DNA of 64,000 bases from Vreelandella titanicae BH1. GTDB lineage: Bacteria; Pseudomonadota; Gammaproteobacteria; Pseudomonadales; Halomonadaceae. Positions 7,994-15,602 of this stretch are shown in pieces. A model generated the notes under the pieces. It ran no database searches. It was not told where the DNA came from and saw nothing but the letters and a program-made list of their open reading frames with translations. A program made the position numbers and the translations under genes. Location: NCBI RefSeq assembly GCF_000336575.1, contig NZ_AOPO01000015.1:1-64000 (forward strand), read 5' to 3'. Numbering within the stretch: position 1 is the stretch's first letter; each line of letters begins with the position of its first letter.

Positions 7994-8713
7994 ATGAGTC
8001 AGATCGATCCGAATCTTTTGGATAGACTTAAGGAGTTTGTGTCGGTCTCCGAACTGTCTAAGGATGGCCGGTTAAAGCTTCCTGCAGAAAGAGCGCTGTG
8101 TGAACATTTTGATATGCATCGTTCGTCGGTTAGGAACGTCCTTTCGTTATTGCAAAGTCTTGGCTTCATCGAACGCAAGCAGGGTAGTGGCACCTTTCTT
8201 AAAATGCCCGAACCTGTCTTTATCCAGCTCTATTTTGAGCTGGCGCTTAAGCTCAACTACATCTCAGTAGACCATCTTGAAACGGCTAGAGAGATGTTTG
8301 AAAAAGAGATCGTACAGGCGGCAGCAGTCAACCATCAGCCTCATGAGCTGAGAAGGCTTGAGTTGCTTTGCGAAAAAATCGTGACGTCATCCGATGTTCT
8401 TGAAGGGATTCAGGCGGATTATGAATTCCATGAACTGTTGGCCATTATGGCCAAAAATCCTGCCATATTGATTATTTTCCAAGGGTTATCATCGGTATTG
8501 AAAAAGGTGCTTCACCAGCGCAGGATTTTGGCCCGGCAGTCTAAAGAGGCACAAAAGAAAACTAACGAGACGCATATTGCTATTGTCGCAGCAGTTAAAA
8601 CCCGCGACCGGGAGCTCGCGCGTCAAGCTATGCATGATCACTTTGAAACATGGAACCAGCAGACGATGCGCAGCTTTCCCAAAGCTGAGGATTCAAGTCT
8701 TTTTGCCGAGTAA
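7994..8713 (+). CDS. GntR-family transcriptional regulator, FadR subfamily with FCD domain
   Basis: A DNA-binding repressor-type protein, 239 aa from ATG 7994; a TTG at 7982 is an alternative four codons upstream. The winged helix lies at about residues 25-70 (KLPAERALCEHF, then SVRNVLSLLQSLGFI and RKQGSGTF). A helical FCD ligand domain follows, with the usual spaced acid and His residues (YEFHELLA, NETHIAIVAAV, AMHDHFE) that bind metal and carboxylate effectors. It closes the operon. The two TGGT-N2-ACCA palindromes upstream of the first gene are its probable targets, which would make the operon autoregulated and induced by a substrate or intermediate (inference). Confidence 0.86.
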   Translation: MSQIDPNLLDRLKEFVSVSELSKDGRLKLPAERALCEHFDMHRSSVRNVLSLLQSLGFIERKQGSGTFLKMPEPVFIQLYFELALKLNYISVDHLETAREMFEKEIVQAAAVNHQPHELRRLELLCEKIVTSSDVLEGIQADYEFHELLAIMAKNPAILIIFQGLSSVLKKVLHQRRILARQSKEAQKKTNETHIAIVAAVKTRDRELARQAMHDHFETWNQQTMRSFPKAEDSSLFAE

Positions 8714-8779
8714 GTGCTACTACTTTGCAGCAAAGAGCCTAAACGGCTAGTTAAGCGTCAACCGTCTATGAATTGACTC

Positions 8780-8814
8780 AGGTAGCGAGCTAACATTCAG
8801 ATTGCCCGCTACCT
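8780..8814. terminator. Inverted repeat between convergent genes
   Basis: AGGTAGCG and CGCTACCT form an 8-bp stem with a 19-nt loop, midway between the convergent GntR and lumazine synthase genes. No strong T-run follows on either strand. It may serve as a weak bidirectional terminator. Confidence 0.4.
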
Positions 8815-8841
8815 AAGCATCTCCACAATTTTAGCAGTGAC

Positions 8842-9318
8842 TTATTTTAGCCCTTGAATCCGTCGATGGTTTTCCAAAGTCATTACCAACGCTTCAGCCG
8901 CTTCCTTGCCTTTGGCACGGAAATGGTCATAGAAAAAATCATGATGTGTGCTGTGTTCATGGAAATGATGCGGCGTCAGCACGACAGAAAGTATGGGAAT
9001 TTCTGTGTCCAGTTGCACCTGCATCATGCCTTCAACCACTGCCTGAGCAACGAAGTCGTGGCGATAGATGCCTCCATCAATAACAAAGCCCGCACCCACA
9101 ATGGCGCTGTAACGACCTGTTTTGGCTAGCAACTTAGCTTGAAGAGGCACTTCATAAGCCCCCGCAACTTGGAATATTTCTATTTGATCAGCGGAAAAGC
9201 CATGCTCACTGGCAAGTTGAGCAATAAATGCTTCTCTGGCTTGGGCAACAATATCGTGATGCCAAGACGCTTCGATAAAGGCAACGCGAGGGAATGAAGA
9301 AAGTTGGGTCTGATTCAT
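8842..9318 (-). CDS. ribH: 6,7-dimethyl-8-ribityllumazine synthase, type 2 (RibH2)
   Basis: Catalyses condensation of 5-amino-6-ribitylaminouracil with 3,4-dihydroxybutanone phosphate to lumazine, the riboflavin precursor. The 158-aa form from ATG 9318 has the signature GGIYRHDFVAQAVVEG with the active-site His, then SVVLTPHHFHEHSTHHDFF. This His-rich form resembles RibH2 proteins, as in Brucella and rhizobia, rather than the RibH of rib operons. AGGA lies 5 nt before the start; a longer frame to 9411 has no ribosome site and runs toward the riboswitch. No other riboflavin gene is nearby. Control is by the RFN element at 9421-9585. Confidence 0.9.
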   Translation of the reverse strand: MNQTQLSSFPRVAFIEASWHHDIVAQAREAFIAQLASEHGFSADQIEIFQVAGAYEVPLQAKLLAKTGRYSAIVGAGFVIDGGIYRHDFVAQAVVEGMMQVQLDTEIPILSVVLTPHHFHEHSTHHDFFYDHFRAKGKEAAEALVMTLENHRRIQGLK

Positions 9319-9420
9319 GGTCATCCTAAGGGGATTGGTTACCAGAACCAGGGCATGAGGCATCCAATAGCACAGCACCCGCATGCGTTGGAACGCTACG
9401 GGTAATATCACTAGGAAACC

Positions 9421-9585
9421 TTCTCTTTTATCCGGACTATTACCGTCGGCTTCGGGATCTCACCGAATCTGCTGTCCTCAACCGTTAGGTGACACCTCTG
9501 GTTGAGCGCTCGTGGGCTTATCCGCATCAATAAAGATATGGCATCACCACCGGTGGGGACTTACACCCCGCCCTGAGAAAGTTCG
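9421..9585 (-). ncRNA. FMN riboswitch (RFN element) in the ribH leader
   Basis: Read on the minus strand the leader has the conserved RFN blocks in order: a 5' segment TTCTCAGGGCGGGG with GTCCCCACCGG (about 9580-9550), an AGCCCACGAGCG arm (about 9520), GACAGCAGATTCGGTGAGA (about 9475-9456), AGCCGACGG and AGTCCGGAT (about 9450-9428) and the closing AGAGAA. RFN elements bind FMN and shut off riboflavin genes by termination or by masking the ribosome site. A GCGTT/AACGC hairpin near 9390 could belong to the expression platform, but its mode is not clear. It controls only ribH here. Confidence 0.95.
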
Positions 9586-9603
9586 CCATTACTGGCGGAA
9601 GAC

Positions 9604-9609
9604 ATTATA
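9604..9609 (-). promoter_or_regulatory. -10 box of the ribH/RFN transcript
   Basis: The minus strand reads TATAAT at this position, a consensus -10, giving a start about 9597, roughly 12 nt before the RFN element. A clear -35 is not visible (CTGTAT at 17 bp is poor). Confidence 0.55.
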
Positions 9610-9814
9610 CGCTGGCTGGCCGACAGATACAGATAGCATGACCAAAAAATTAAGATGATGGATGACGTCTTGAAAGGTGAGCTTAGCAACCAAAAGCATA
9701 CCTCTTCGCCATCATTGAAGCCCAAACCACTGGTTAAGTGCTAGACTACTGGATGTCATTAGCAGGTTAATTATTGCGTCAATAGGGACAGATTTTAAGA
9801 TTTAGGGAGTCGAT

Positions 9815-10855
9815 GTGAAGGGCGTCGTGTTGAATGCAGGGAGCGCAAAAGCGCTGGCAATATCACTAACCGTTGGCGCCGTTGGCGGTACGCTGTTTCA
9901 ACTGTCCGGTTTGCCCCTTGCATGGATGCTTGGCCCTCTTATTGCCAACCTAGTGGTCTCTTCACAAGGCGTGAAGGTCGAAGTGCCTGAGCCACTGCGT
10001 AACGTATTTCTAGCCGTCATGGGGTTGGTGTTGGGTAGCCAGGTGACGCCGCAGCTGGCTCATCGCGTACTGGATTGGCCGGTTTCTGCTGCTCTCTTGC
10101 TGCTGGGAGTAGCCGCCTCCACTGCCGTAGCCGCTGCCTGGTACCGGCGCTGTGGTTTCGACCCCGTCAGTGCCTGGTTTGGTGCCTCGCCCGGCGCGAT
10201 GACGGCGATGATTCTGTTGGGCGAAAAGTGCGGTGGCGACCCCCAGCGTATTGCAGTCGCGCAGTCGCTGCGCATCATTTTAGTGATTCTTTTTTTGCCG
10301 CCGCTATTTTGGGCCTATGAGGGCGGAGGCGAGGGCATCGGCCCTGTTCATAGCAGTTTTGAACACGGCTGGATGCTTCTGATGATCCCGCTGCTGTTGC
10401 CGCTAGGACGCTGGCTGCGAATTCCCAGCCCTGCACTGCTGGCACCACTGCTAGCCGCTGCTCTATTATCCGGTGTTGATATTGCCAGTTTCGCTCTCCC
10501 AGAGTGGGGGATGAACCTGATGCTGTGGGTGCTGGGCAGTGCCATTGGTTCGCGCTTTAAGGGCATGACGCGAAAGCTTTTTGGCCGCTATTTATGGCAG
10601 TCTGGTGTGGCGACGCTGTTAGCGTTGCTGGTACTTGCACTATTTGCCGAGCTGATTCATCAACTGCTAGGGGTAGGGCGCGATGTGGCGCTGCTGGCGC
10701 TGGCGCCGGGGGGCATTGGCGAAATGGCTATTTTGGCCGTCGCGCTCAATATCGACCCGGTGTTTGTTGCCTTTCATCACCTGCTGCGCATGGTCACGCT
10801 GATGATCATTGCGCCTTTTTGGGCGCGTTGGCTGCTGCGCCACGCTCCTTCTTAA
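9815..10855 (+). CDS. AbrB-family duplicated membrane protein
   Basis: A 346-aa polytopic inner-membrane protein of the AbrB/ammonia monooxygenase-like family (Pfam PF05145), which has two repeats of about 155 residues. The two halves carry the paired motifs LPLAWMLGPLIANL near residue 32 and FGASPGAMTAMILLGE near 125, with counterparts in the second half (GGIGEMAILAVAL near residue 295). Molecular function is not established in the family. The start is GTG 9815 with AGGGAG 6 nt upstream; the ATG two bases earlier is followed at once by a stop. The preceding 200 nt hold no gene. Confidence 0.85.
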   Translation: MKGVVLNAGSAKALAISLTVGAVGGTLFQLSGLPLAWMLGPLIANLVVSSQGVKVEVPEPLRNVFLAVMGLVLGSQVTPQLAHRVLDWPVSAALLLLGVAASTAVAAAWYRRCGFDPVSAWFGASPGAMTAMILLGEKCGGDPQRIAVAQSLRIILVILFLPPLFWAYEGGGEGIGPVHSSFEHGWMLLMIPLLLPLGRWLRIPSPALLAPLLAAALLSGVDIASFALPEWGMNLMLWVLGSAIGSRFKGMTRKLFGRYLWQSGVATLLALLVLALFAELIHQLLGVGRDVALLALAPGGIGEMAILAVALNIDPVFVAFHHLLRMVTLMIIAPFWARWLLRHAPS

Positions 10856-10944
10856 ATCTTAAACAATCAAACTGTTACATAAATAAGTTAACGTCTGTCA
10901 CATCAACCTCAGACACACCAACGCCAGTCACGTAAGGAAGCCTC

Positions 10945-12837
10945 ATGCTATCGCGTGTTTTACAGCCGCTATTTCGTTACTTCGAAACGCGGGTAAACCC
11001 TTATCCGGAAGGCGAGGTTAAAACGCCGCCTAAGGGCTTAATGCCGTTTATTGTGCACTTTTCCCGTCCGATGCTGCCGCTGTTGCTGCTAATGACGCTG
11101 TTCACGGCGCTGGTCTCGGCGGCTGAAGTGGTTTTCTTTAGCTACATGGGGCAACTGGTCGATTGGCTGGGCAACGTTGAACGTGCAGGCTTTTGGGCTG
11201 AAAACGGCCTGTGGCTTGCTGGCCTGGGGCTATTGCTGCTGATCGGTTTGCCGCTGTTGGTGCTGATGCAGTCATTGGTCACCCATCAGAGTATTTTCGG
11301 TAACTACCCGATGATCGGCCGCTGGCTATCCCACCGCCATATGCTTAGCCAGAGCCTGGCATTTTATCAGGACGAATTTGCCGGGCGGGTGTCGCAAAAG
11401 GTGATGCAAACGGCGCTGGCGATCCGCGAGACCGTCACCAAGGTGATGGATCTATTGGTCTACGCCATCGTCTATTTCACTGGTGCGGCCTACCTGCTGG
11501 GCCGGGCGGATCTTTTGCTGCTGATCCCACTGGGACTGTGGCTGGTGGGCTACCTGTCGATCATGCGCTACTTCGTACCGCGCCTGCGCGATGTCTCCAT
11601 GGCGCAGGCAGACGCCCGTGCCCAAATGACCGGGCGCGTGGTGGACAGCTACAGCAATATCCAAACCATCAAGCTGTTTGCCGACACCGAGCGCGAGCAG
11701 CGCTATGCCAAAGATGCTATGGAAGGCTTTATGGTCACCGTTCACCGCCAGATGCGGCTGGTGACGATCATGAGCGTGGGTTTGACGCTGCTCAACACGG
11801 CGCTGTTGGTGGGTACTGCGGCCATGGCGATCAGCGCCTGGTACACGGAGGCGATTTCCCTGGGCGTTTTGGCGATTGCCATCGCGCTGGTTATGCGTAT
11901 CCGCTTTATGTCTGACTGGATATTGTGGGAAGTCGCCGGGTTGTTTGAAAATATCGGCACGGTTCAAGATGGCATGAACACCATCGCTCAGAAGCCCACG
12001 ATCAACGATGCGCCCAATGCTAAAGCGCTTCAGGTTCCCCATGGCGAAATTGTGTTTGATGCGCTGCGCTTTCAATACGCCCAGGCGAAAGGGGAGAGTA
12101 AAAACGTCTTTGATGGACTCAGCCTGACCATCAAGCCCGGCGAGAAAATCGGCCTGATCGGCCGTTCCGGGGCGGGCAAATCCACTCTGGCCAATCTGCT
12201 GCTGCGTTTTTATGACTTGCAAGGTGGGCAGATTTTGATTGATGGGCAAAACATTGCCGAGGTGACTCAAACCTCTTTGCGCCACCAGATTGGCATGGTC
12301 ACCCAGGACACCTCACTGTTGCACCGCTCACTGCGTGACAACATCCGTTACGGCAGCCCCCACGCCAGTGACGAAGACGTTTGGAACGCGGTGTGCCGCG
12401 CCCATGCAGATACCTTTATCAATGATCTGGTCGACCCGAAAGGGCGTCGCGGCCTGGATGCCCATGTGGGCGAGCGCGGAGTGAAGCTTTCCGGTGGGCA
12501 GCGCCAGCGGATCGCGATCGCCCGGGTGCTGCTCAAAAATGCCCCGATTCTGGTTCTGGACGAGGCCACCTCGGCGCTGGACTCGGAAGTGGAGGCCGCC
12601 ATTCAAGAGCAGCTGGATACGCTGATGGAAGGCAAAACGGTGATTGCCATCGCGCATCGGCTGTCGACCATTGCCATGCTCGATCGGTTAATTGTGGTGG
12701 ATGAAGGGCGCATGGTGGAAAGTGGCACGCACCAGGAGCTGCTTGCACGCAACGGCATTTATGCCAGCCTTTGGCAGCGCCAGTCAGGTGGCTTCCTGGG
12801 CCTTGATATCGACGGCAACGGCCCCAACCAACAGTAG
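10945..12837 (+). CDS. ABC exporter, fused permease and ATPase half-transporter
   Basis: A 630-aa type I half-transporter. The membrane domain with about six helices spans residues 30-330 and the ATPase about 365-610. The nucleotide-binding domain has Walker A GRSGAGKST (about 406-414), Q-loop VTQDTSLLHRS, signature LSGGQRQR (about 515), Walker B ILVLDEATSALD (about 533-544) and switch His in AIAHRLST. It would act as a homodimer. Family members export lipids, drugs or peptides; the substrate is unknown. AAGGAAG precedes the ATG. The next gene begins 47 nt later, behind a paired TGTACA element. Confidence 0.92.
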   Translation: MLSRVLQPLFRYFETRVNPYPEGEVKTPPKGLMPFIVHFSRPMLPLLLLMTLFTALVSAAEVVFFSYMGQLVDWLGNVERAGFWAENGLWLAGLGLLLLIGLPLLVLMQSLVTHQSIFGNYPMIGRWLSHRHMLSQSLAFYQDEFAGRVSQKVMQTALAIRETVTKVMDLLVYAIVYFTGAAYLLGRADLLLLIPLGLWLVGYLSIMRYFVPRLRDVSMAQADARAQMTGRVVDSYSNIQTIKLFADTEREQRYAKDAMEGFMVTVHRQMRLVTIMSVGLTLLNTALLVGTAAMAISAWYTEAISLGVLAIAIALVMRIRFMSDWILWEVAGLFENIGTVQDGMNTIAQKPTINDAPNAKALQVPHGEIVFDALRFQYAQAKGESKNVFDGLSLTIKPGEKIGLIGRSGAGKSTLANLLLRFYDLQGGQILIDGQNIAEVTQTSLRHQIGMVTQDTSLLHRSLRDNIRYGSPHASDEDVWNAVCRAHADTFINDLVDPKGRRGLDAHVGERGVKLSGGQRQRIAIARVLLKNAPILVLDEATSALDSEVEAAIQEQLDTLMEGKTVIAIAHRLSTIAMLDRLIVVDEGRMVESGTHQELLARNGIYASLWQRQSGGFLGLDIDGNGPNQQ

Positions 12838-12849
12838 ATACATAAATCA

Positions 12850-12872
12850 ATGTACATATTCGAACTGTACAT
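12850..12872. promoter_or_regulatory. Inverted repeat ATGTACA-N9-TGTACAT, candidate operator
   Basis: Two TGTACA hexamers, each itself palindromic, lie 15 bp apart start to start within a perfect 7-bp inverted repeat. The element fills the gap between the ABC exporter and the oxidoreductase and ends about 12 nt before the latter's ATG. It could be a TetR-like operator or a small hairpin; no cognate regulator gene is adjacent. Confidence 0.4.
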
Positions 12873-12884
12873 ACTGAGGTAACG

Positions 12885-13892
12885 ATGAAAGCGATCAAGC
12901 TGAATCAGCCCGGCGGTTTGGACAAGCTGGACGTTGTCGACATGGAAGCGCCTGGGGAGCCGGGCCCTGGTGAAATCCGAGTACGTCTACACGCCAGCTC
13001 TCTGAATTTTCACGACTACGCCGTGGTCGCTGGGATGATTCCCACCGACGATGGGCGTATTCCCATGTCAGACGGCGCAGGTGTTGTCGAAGCCGTGGGC
13101 GATGGTGTCAGTGAGTTCGCGGTGGGCGACCACGTGGTATCGACCTTCTTTCCCCACTGGTTGGAAGGCCCGGCGCGTGTCGGTGATTTTCGCACCACGC
13201 CAGGTGACGGCGTGGATGGCTACGCTCGTGAGCAGGTTGTACGCCCGGCTGAGTGGTTTACCCATCAGCCCAAGGGCTATAGCCATGCGGAATCCGCTAC
13301 CTTAACCACCGCTGGCTTGACCGCTTGGCGGGCGCTGGTCGTCGATGGTGGCATTAAAGCGGGGGATAGCGTGCTGGTGATGGGCACGGGCGGGGTATCC
13401 ATTTTTGCCCTGCAGTTTGCCCGATTAATGGGCGCGCGGGTAATTGCTACCTCATCATCTAACGAAAAGCTGGCGCGGCTGCGTGAGATGGGCGCCGAGC
13501 ACACCATCAACTATAAAGAGACGCCTGATTGGGGTAAGCGCGTGAAAGAGCTGACCAACGGCGAAGGCGTTGATCATATCGTCGAAGTGGGCGGGCCAGG
13601 TACGCTGCCGCAATCCTTTGATGCGATCAAAATCGGTGGGCATATCGCTTTGATTGGTATCCTCACTGGGCGTGAGGGTGAAATACCGACGGCTAAATTA
13701 ATGGCCAAGCAGGCGAGTTTGAAAGGCTTGATTGTGGGCAGTCGTCGCCACCAGATCGAGATGATTCGTGCGCTGGAAACATTCGATATGCACCCGATCA
13801 TTGACCGCGAATTCCCGCTTGCCGAGATCGCCGACGCTTTCCGCCACCAGGAATCTGGCCAGCACTTCGGCAAGATCTGCCTGACGTTTTAA
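12885..13892 (+). CDS. Zinc-independent NAD(P)-dependent alcohol dehydrogenase/quinone oxidoreductase (MDR family)
   Basis: A 335-aa medium-chain dehydrogenase. It has an N-terminal GroES-like domain (SSLNFHDYAVVAG near 44-56) and a Rossmann domain with MGTGGVSIFALQFARLMGA near 165-185. The structural-zinc cysteine cluster is absent, and the usual catalytic Cys/His zinc ligands are not evident, so a quinone- or enal-reductase type is more likely than a classical zinc alcohol dehydrogenase. TGAGGT lies before the ATG. Physiological substrate unknown; NADPH preference is only inferred from ATSSSNEK after the second Rossmann strand. Confidence 0.85.
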   Translation: MKAIKLNQPGGLDKLDVVDMEAPGEPGPGEIRVRLHASSLNFHDYAVVAGMIPTDDGRIPMSDGAGVVEAVGDGVSEFAVGDHVVSTFFPHWLEGPARVGDFRTTPGDGVDGYAREQVVRPAEWFTHQPKGYSHAESATLTTAGLTAWRALVVDGGIKAGDSVLVMGTGGVSIFALQFARLMGARVIATSSSNEKLARLREMGAEHTINYKETPDWGKRVKELTNGEGVDHIVEVGGPGTLPQSFDAIKIGGHIALIGILTGREGEIPTAKLMAKQASLKGLIVGSRRHQIEMIRALETFDMHPIIDREFPLAEIADAFRHQESGQHFGKICLTF

Positions 13893-13936
13893 AACAGTTG
13901 GCTTACTTTCGAGGAAGTGAGTCATAGATAAATAGT

Positions 13937-13972
13937 TTGCACGCCTTGCGCACTTGCCGGGCGTGCAAGTGC
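13937..13972. terminator. Two overlapping hairpins between convergent genes
   Basis: Hairpin A pairs TTGCACGCC (13937-13945) with GGCGTGCAA (13960-13968). Hairpin B pairs GCACTTGC (13950-13957) with GCAAGTGC (13965-13972). They share 13965-13968, so only one forms at a time. The position between convergent stops at 13892 and 13976 suggests a bidirectional terminator, although no long T-run is present. Confidence 0.55.
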
Positions 13973-13975
13973 AGA

Positions 13976-14242
13976 CTAATCTGGCAAGCGGCTGTAGACC
14001 ACGCCTTTTACTTCAAGCTCCAATATCTCATCGTAGGGCACCATCACGCCTTCAACGTCACCCGGTGTGCGATGGCTGTTCTTAATCTCGGTTTCAGGTA
14101 TCACCTTTACGCCCATTAGCCCAACGTGCTGGATTCTGGCGCTAAAGCGATTGCCCTCATGCTCAATCAGTAGCCGCTCACCGGCAATACACTTCTCGAG
14201 CTTGGCGTGGAGTTCTGTTTCGCTAACGTGGACAACACTCAT
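13976..14242 (-). CDS. Hypothetical small protein
   Basis: An 88-aa soluble protein that I do not recognise. The start at 14242 has AAAGGAG about 7 nt upstream; a longer frame to 14278 adds twelve residues without a better site. The sequence is beta-rich with alternating hydrophobics (RLLIEHEGNRFSARIQHVG, VMVPYDEILELEVKGVVY), which could form a small barrel. No signal peptide or membrane helix. It is monocistronic and convergent with the MDR gene. Confidence 0.7.
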   Translation of the reverse strand: MSVVHVSETELHAKLEKCIAGERLLIEHEGNRFSARIQHVGLMGVKVIPETEIKNSHRTPGDVEGVMVPYDEILELEVKGVVYSRLPD

Positions 14243-14414
14243 TGCTTTCTCCTTTAGCTTTTGCCATTGCTCTCGCAATAAAATAATAATCCGTTATGTG
14301 CGCTAACGACTGTCTATAAAGACTTTATTTTAGACCATAAGTTCGTCTATGAGGTTAGAAGCTGCGCGCACCGTGCTAAAGTGAACGCTTATTGCTAACC
14401 ATAGGGACAAGGTC

Positions 14415-15563
14415 ATGGGGGAGCATTCATCATCAGCCGACACGCCGCTGTGGGCGGTCGTCGAGCTCGATCAGTTTCGTACCCCTGAGCAGACCCAGGC
14501 AAGCCAATGGCGACGTTCGTTGCGTTCGGCTTCGACGTGGCTGGTAGGCAAAAACAGCGCTGAGCAGCAGGTAAAAGAAGAGCATGAACTGCGTGCGTTG
14601 CCCGAGGTTAAGCTAGCGCATTTAGTGCCGCCCATCGATTGGGCGCCCGCCGCAAGGGCTTTGGCGCAGCAGCTAAAAGGCCAGCAAGCGCCGGTTACGT
14701 TTTTTATTACCCCGCCGCACAGCGGCCATGTTTCTGTGGTGAGTCAGTGGGCGGAACAGCACCACTTTGCCTGTTTGCCGCCACCCACGCTCAGCGAGCT
14801 TGCCGAAGGCGACACTCAGTGGGTAGAGCGTTGTGCCAATCAACGCGAGTGGGCTGTTCCCGCATTAGAACGCTACTTTTTACGCCACACTCAGGGTATT
14901 CAGGGCGTACGTGAATTTCTTGAGCGTGCCTTAAGTGGCCGCTTGGGGCAGGGTGTGATTGGCTGTGACAGCTGGGCGTATGCCTACCTACAAGAAGTGG
15001 TCGGTATCGAGGGCGCGCCGGTATTTACCCTTCAAGCCATGGAGGGCGAACAGCTGTCGCAGTACTTTGCGAAGATTGCGACCCATGAGGGGCAGTCTCC
15101 GTTGGTCTACAGCACGCGAACCGGTAAGCCAGTATTGACTGAATCAGCAACCCAGCATGGCGACAAAGCCCCTAACAAAGAGCTACAGCGCTTAGCTGCT
15201 CACTGTCGTGGTCATATAGGTCTTGCTTGGCACTACTGGCGCGAGCGGCTGCGTGAGCCAACAGCAGACGATGAAGAGGCGCTGTGGCTGGTCGATGCCC
15301 TCGCCGAGGCAGAACTCTCCACAGATACCGGGGATATCGCCACGCTGGTGCTGCATGCGTTATTGGTTCATGGCGGTCTGGATGACCACTCCCTCGGGCA
15401 GGTGTTGCCGTTTTCACACCACGAGGCACTCAATGCCCGGTTAGCTTTGCAGCGCAAAGGGATTGTTTCAAGCAGCGAAGGGCGTTGGCAGATCACACCG
15501 TTAAGCTACGCAAGCGTTCGCCAGCTATTGGAATCGCGCAATTATCTGGTTGATCCCCTTTAA
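14415..15563 (+). CDS. Hypothetical protein preceding an MscS channel
   Basis: A 382-aa protein with no family I can name. It lacks a signal peptide and membrane helices, so it is probably cytoplasmic. Residues 65-250 alternate hydrophobic strands and helices (VTFFITPPHSGHVSVVSQWA near 94-113, GVIGCDSWAYAYLQEVVG near 180-197), a Rossmann- or P-loop-like pattern without a Walker A motif. The C-terminus (320-375) resembles a winged helix (ALNARLALQRKGIVSSSEGRW). The MscS gene starts 39 nt downstream on the same strand, suggesting co-transcription and possibly a role in osmotic stress (inference). AGGGACAAGG lies before the ATG. Confidence 0.75.
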   Translation: MGEHSSSADTPLWAVVELDQFRTPEQTQASQWRRSLRSASTWLVGKNSAEQQVKEEHELRALPEVKLAHLVPPIDWAPAARALAQQLKGQQAPVTFFITPPHSGHVSVVSQWAEQHHFACLPPPTLSELAEGDTQWVERCANQREWAVPALERYFLRHTQGIQGVREFLERALSGRLGQGVIGCDSWAYAYLQEVVGIEGAPVFTLQAMEGEQLSQYFAKIATHEGQSPLVYSTRTGKPVLTESATQHGDKAPNKELQRLAAHCRGHIGLAWHYWRERLREPTADDEEALWLVDALAEAELSTDTGDIATLVLHALLVHGGLDDHSLGQVLPFSHHEALNARLALQRKGIVSSSEGRWQITPLSYASVRQLLESRNYLVDPL

Positions 15564-15602
15564 GTCGCCGCGCTAACAGCGACAGGCCTGCGGAGGGCAC
15601 CC

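Noticed and set aside
646..8713. Operon as the known sulfoquinovose sulfo-transketolase pathway
   Set aside because: No sulfoquinovosidase, sulfoquinovose isomerase or sulfonate exporter is present; only the split transketolase is shared.
11452..12285. 277-codon open frame on the minus strand
   Set aside because: It is antisense to the ABC exporter, has no ribosome site and no recognisable domain; the plus-strand ATPase motifs are clear.
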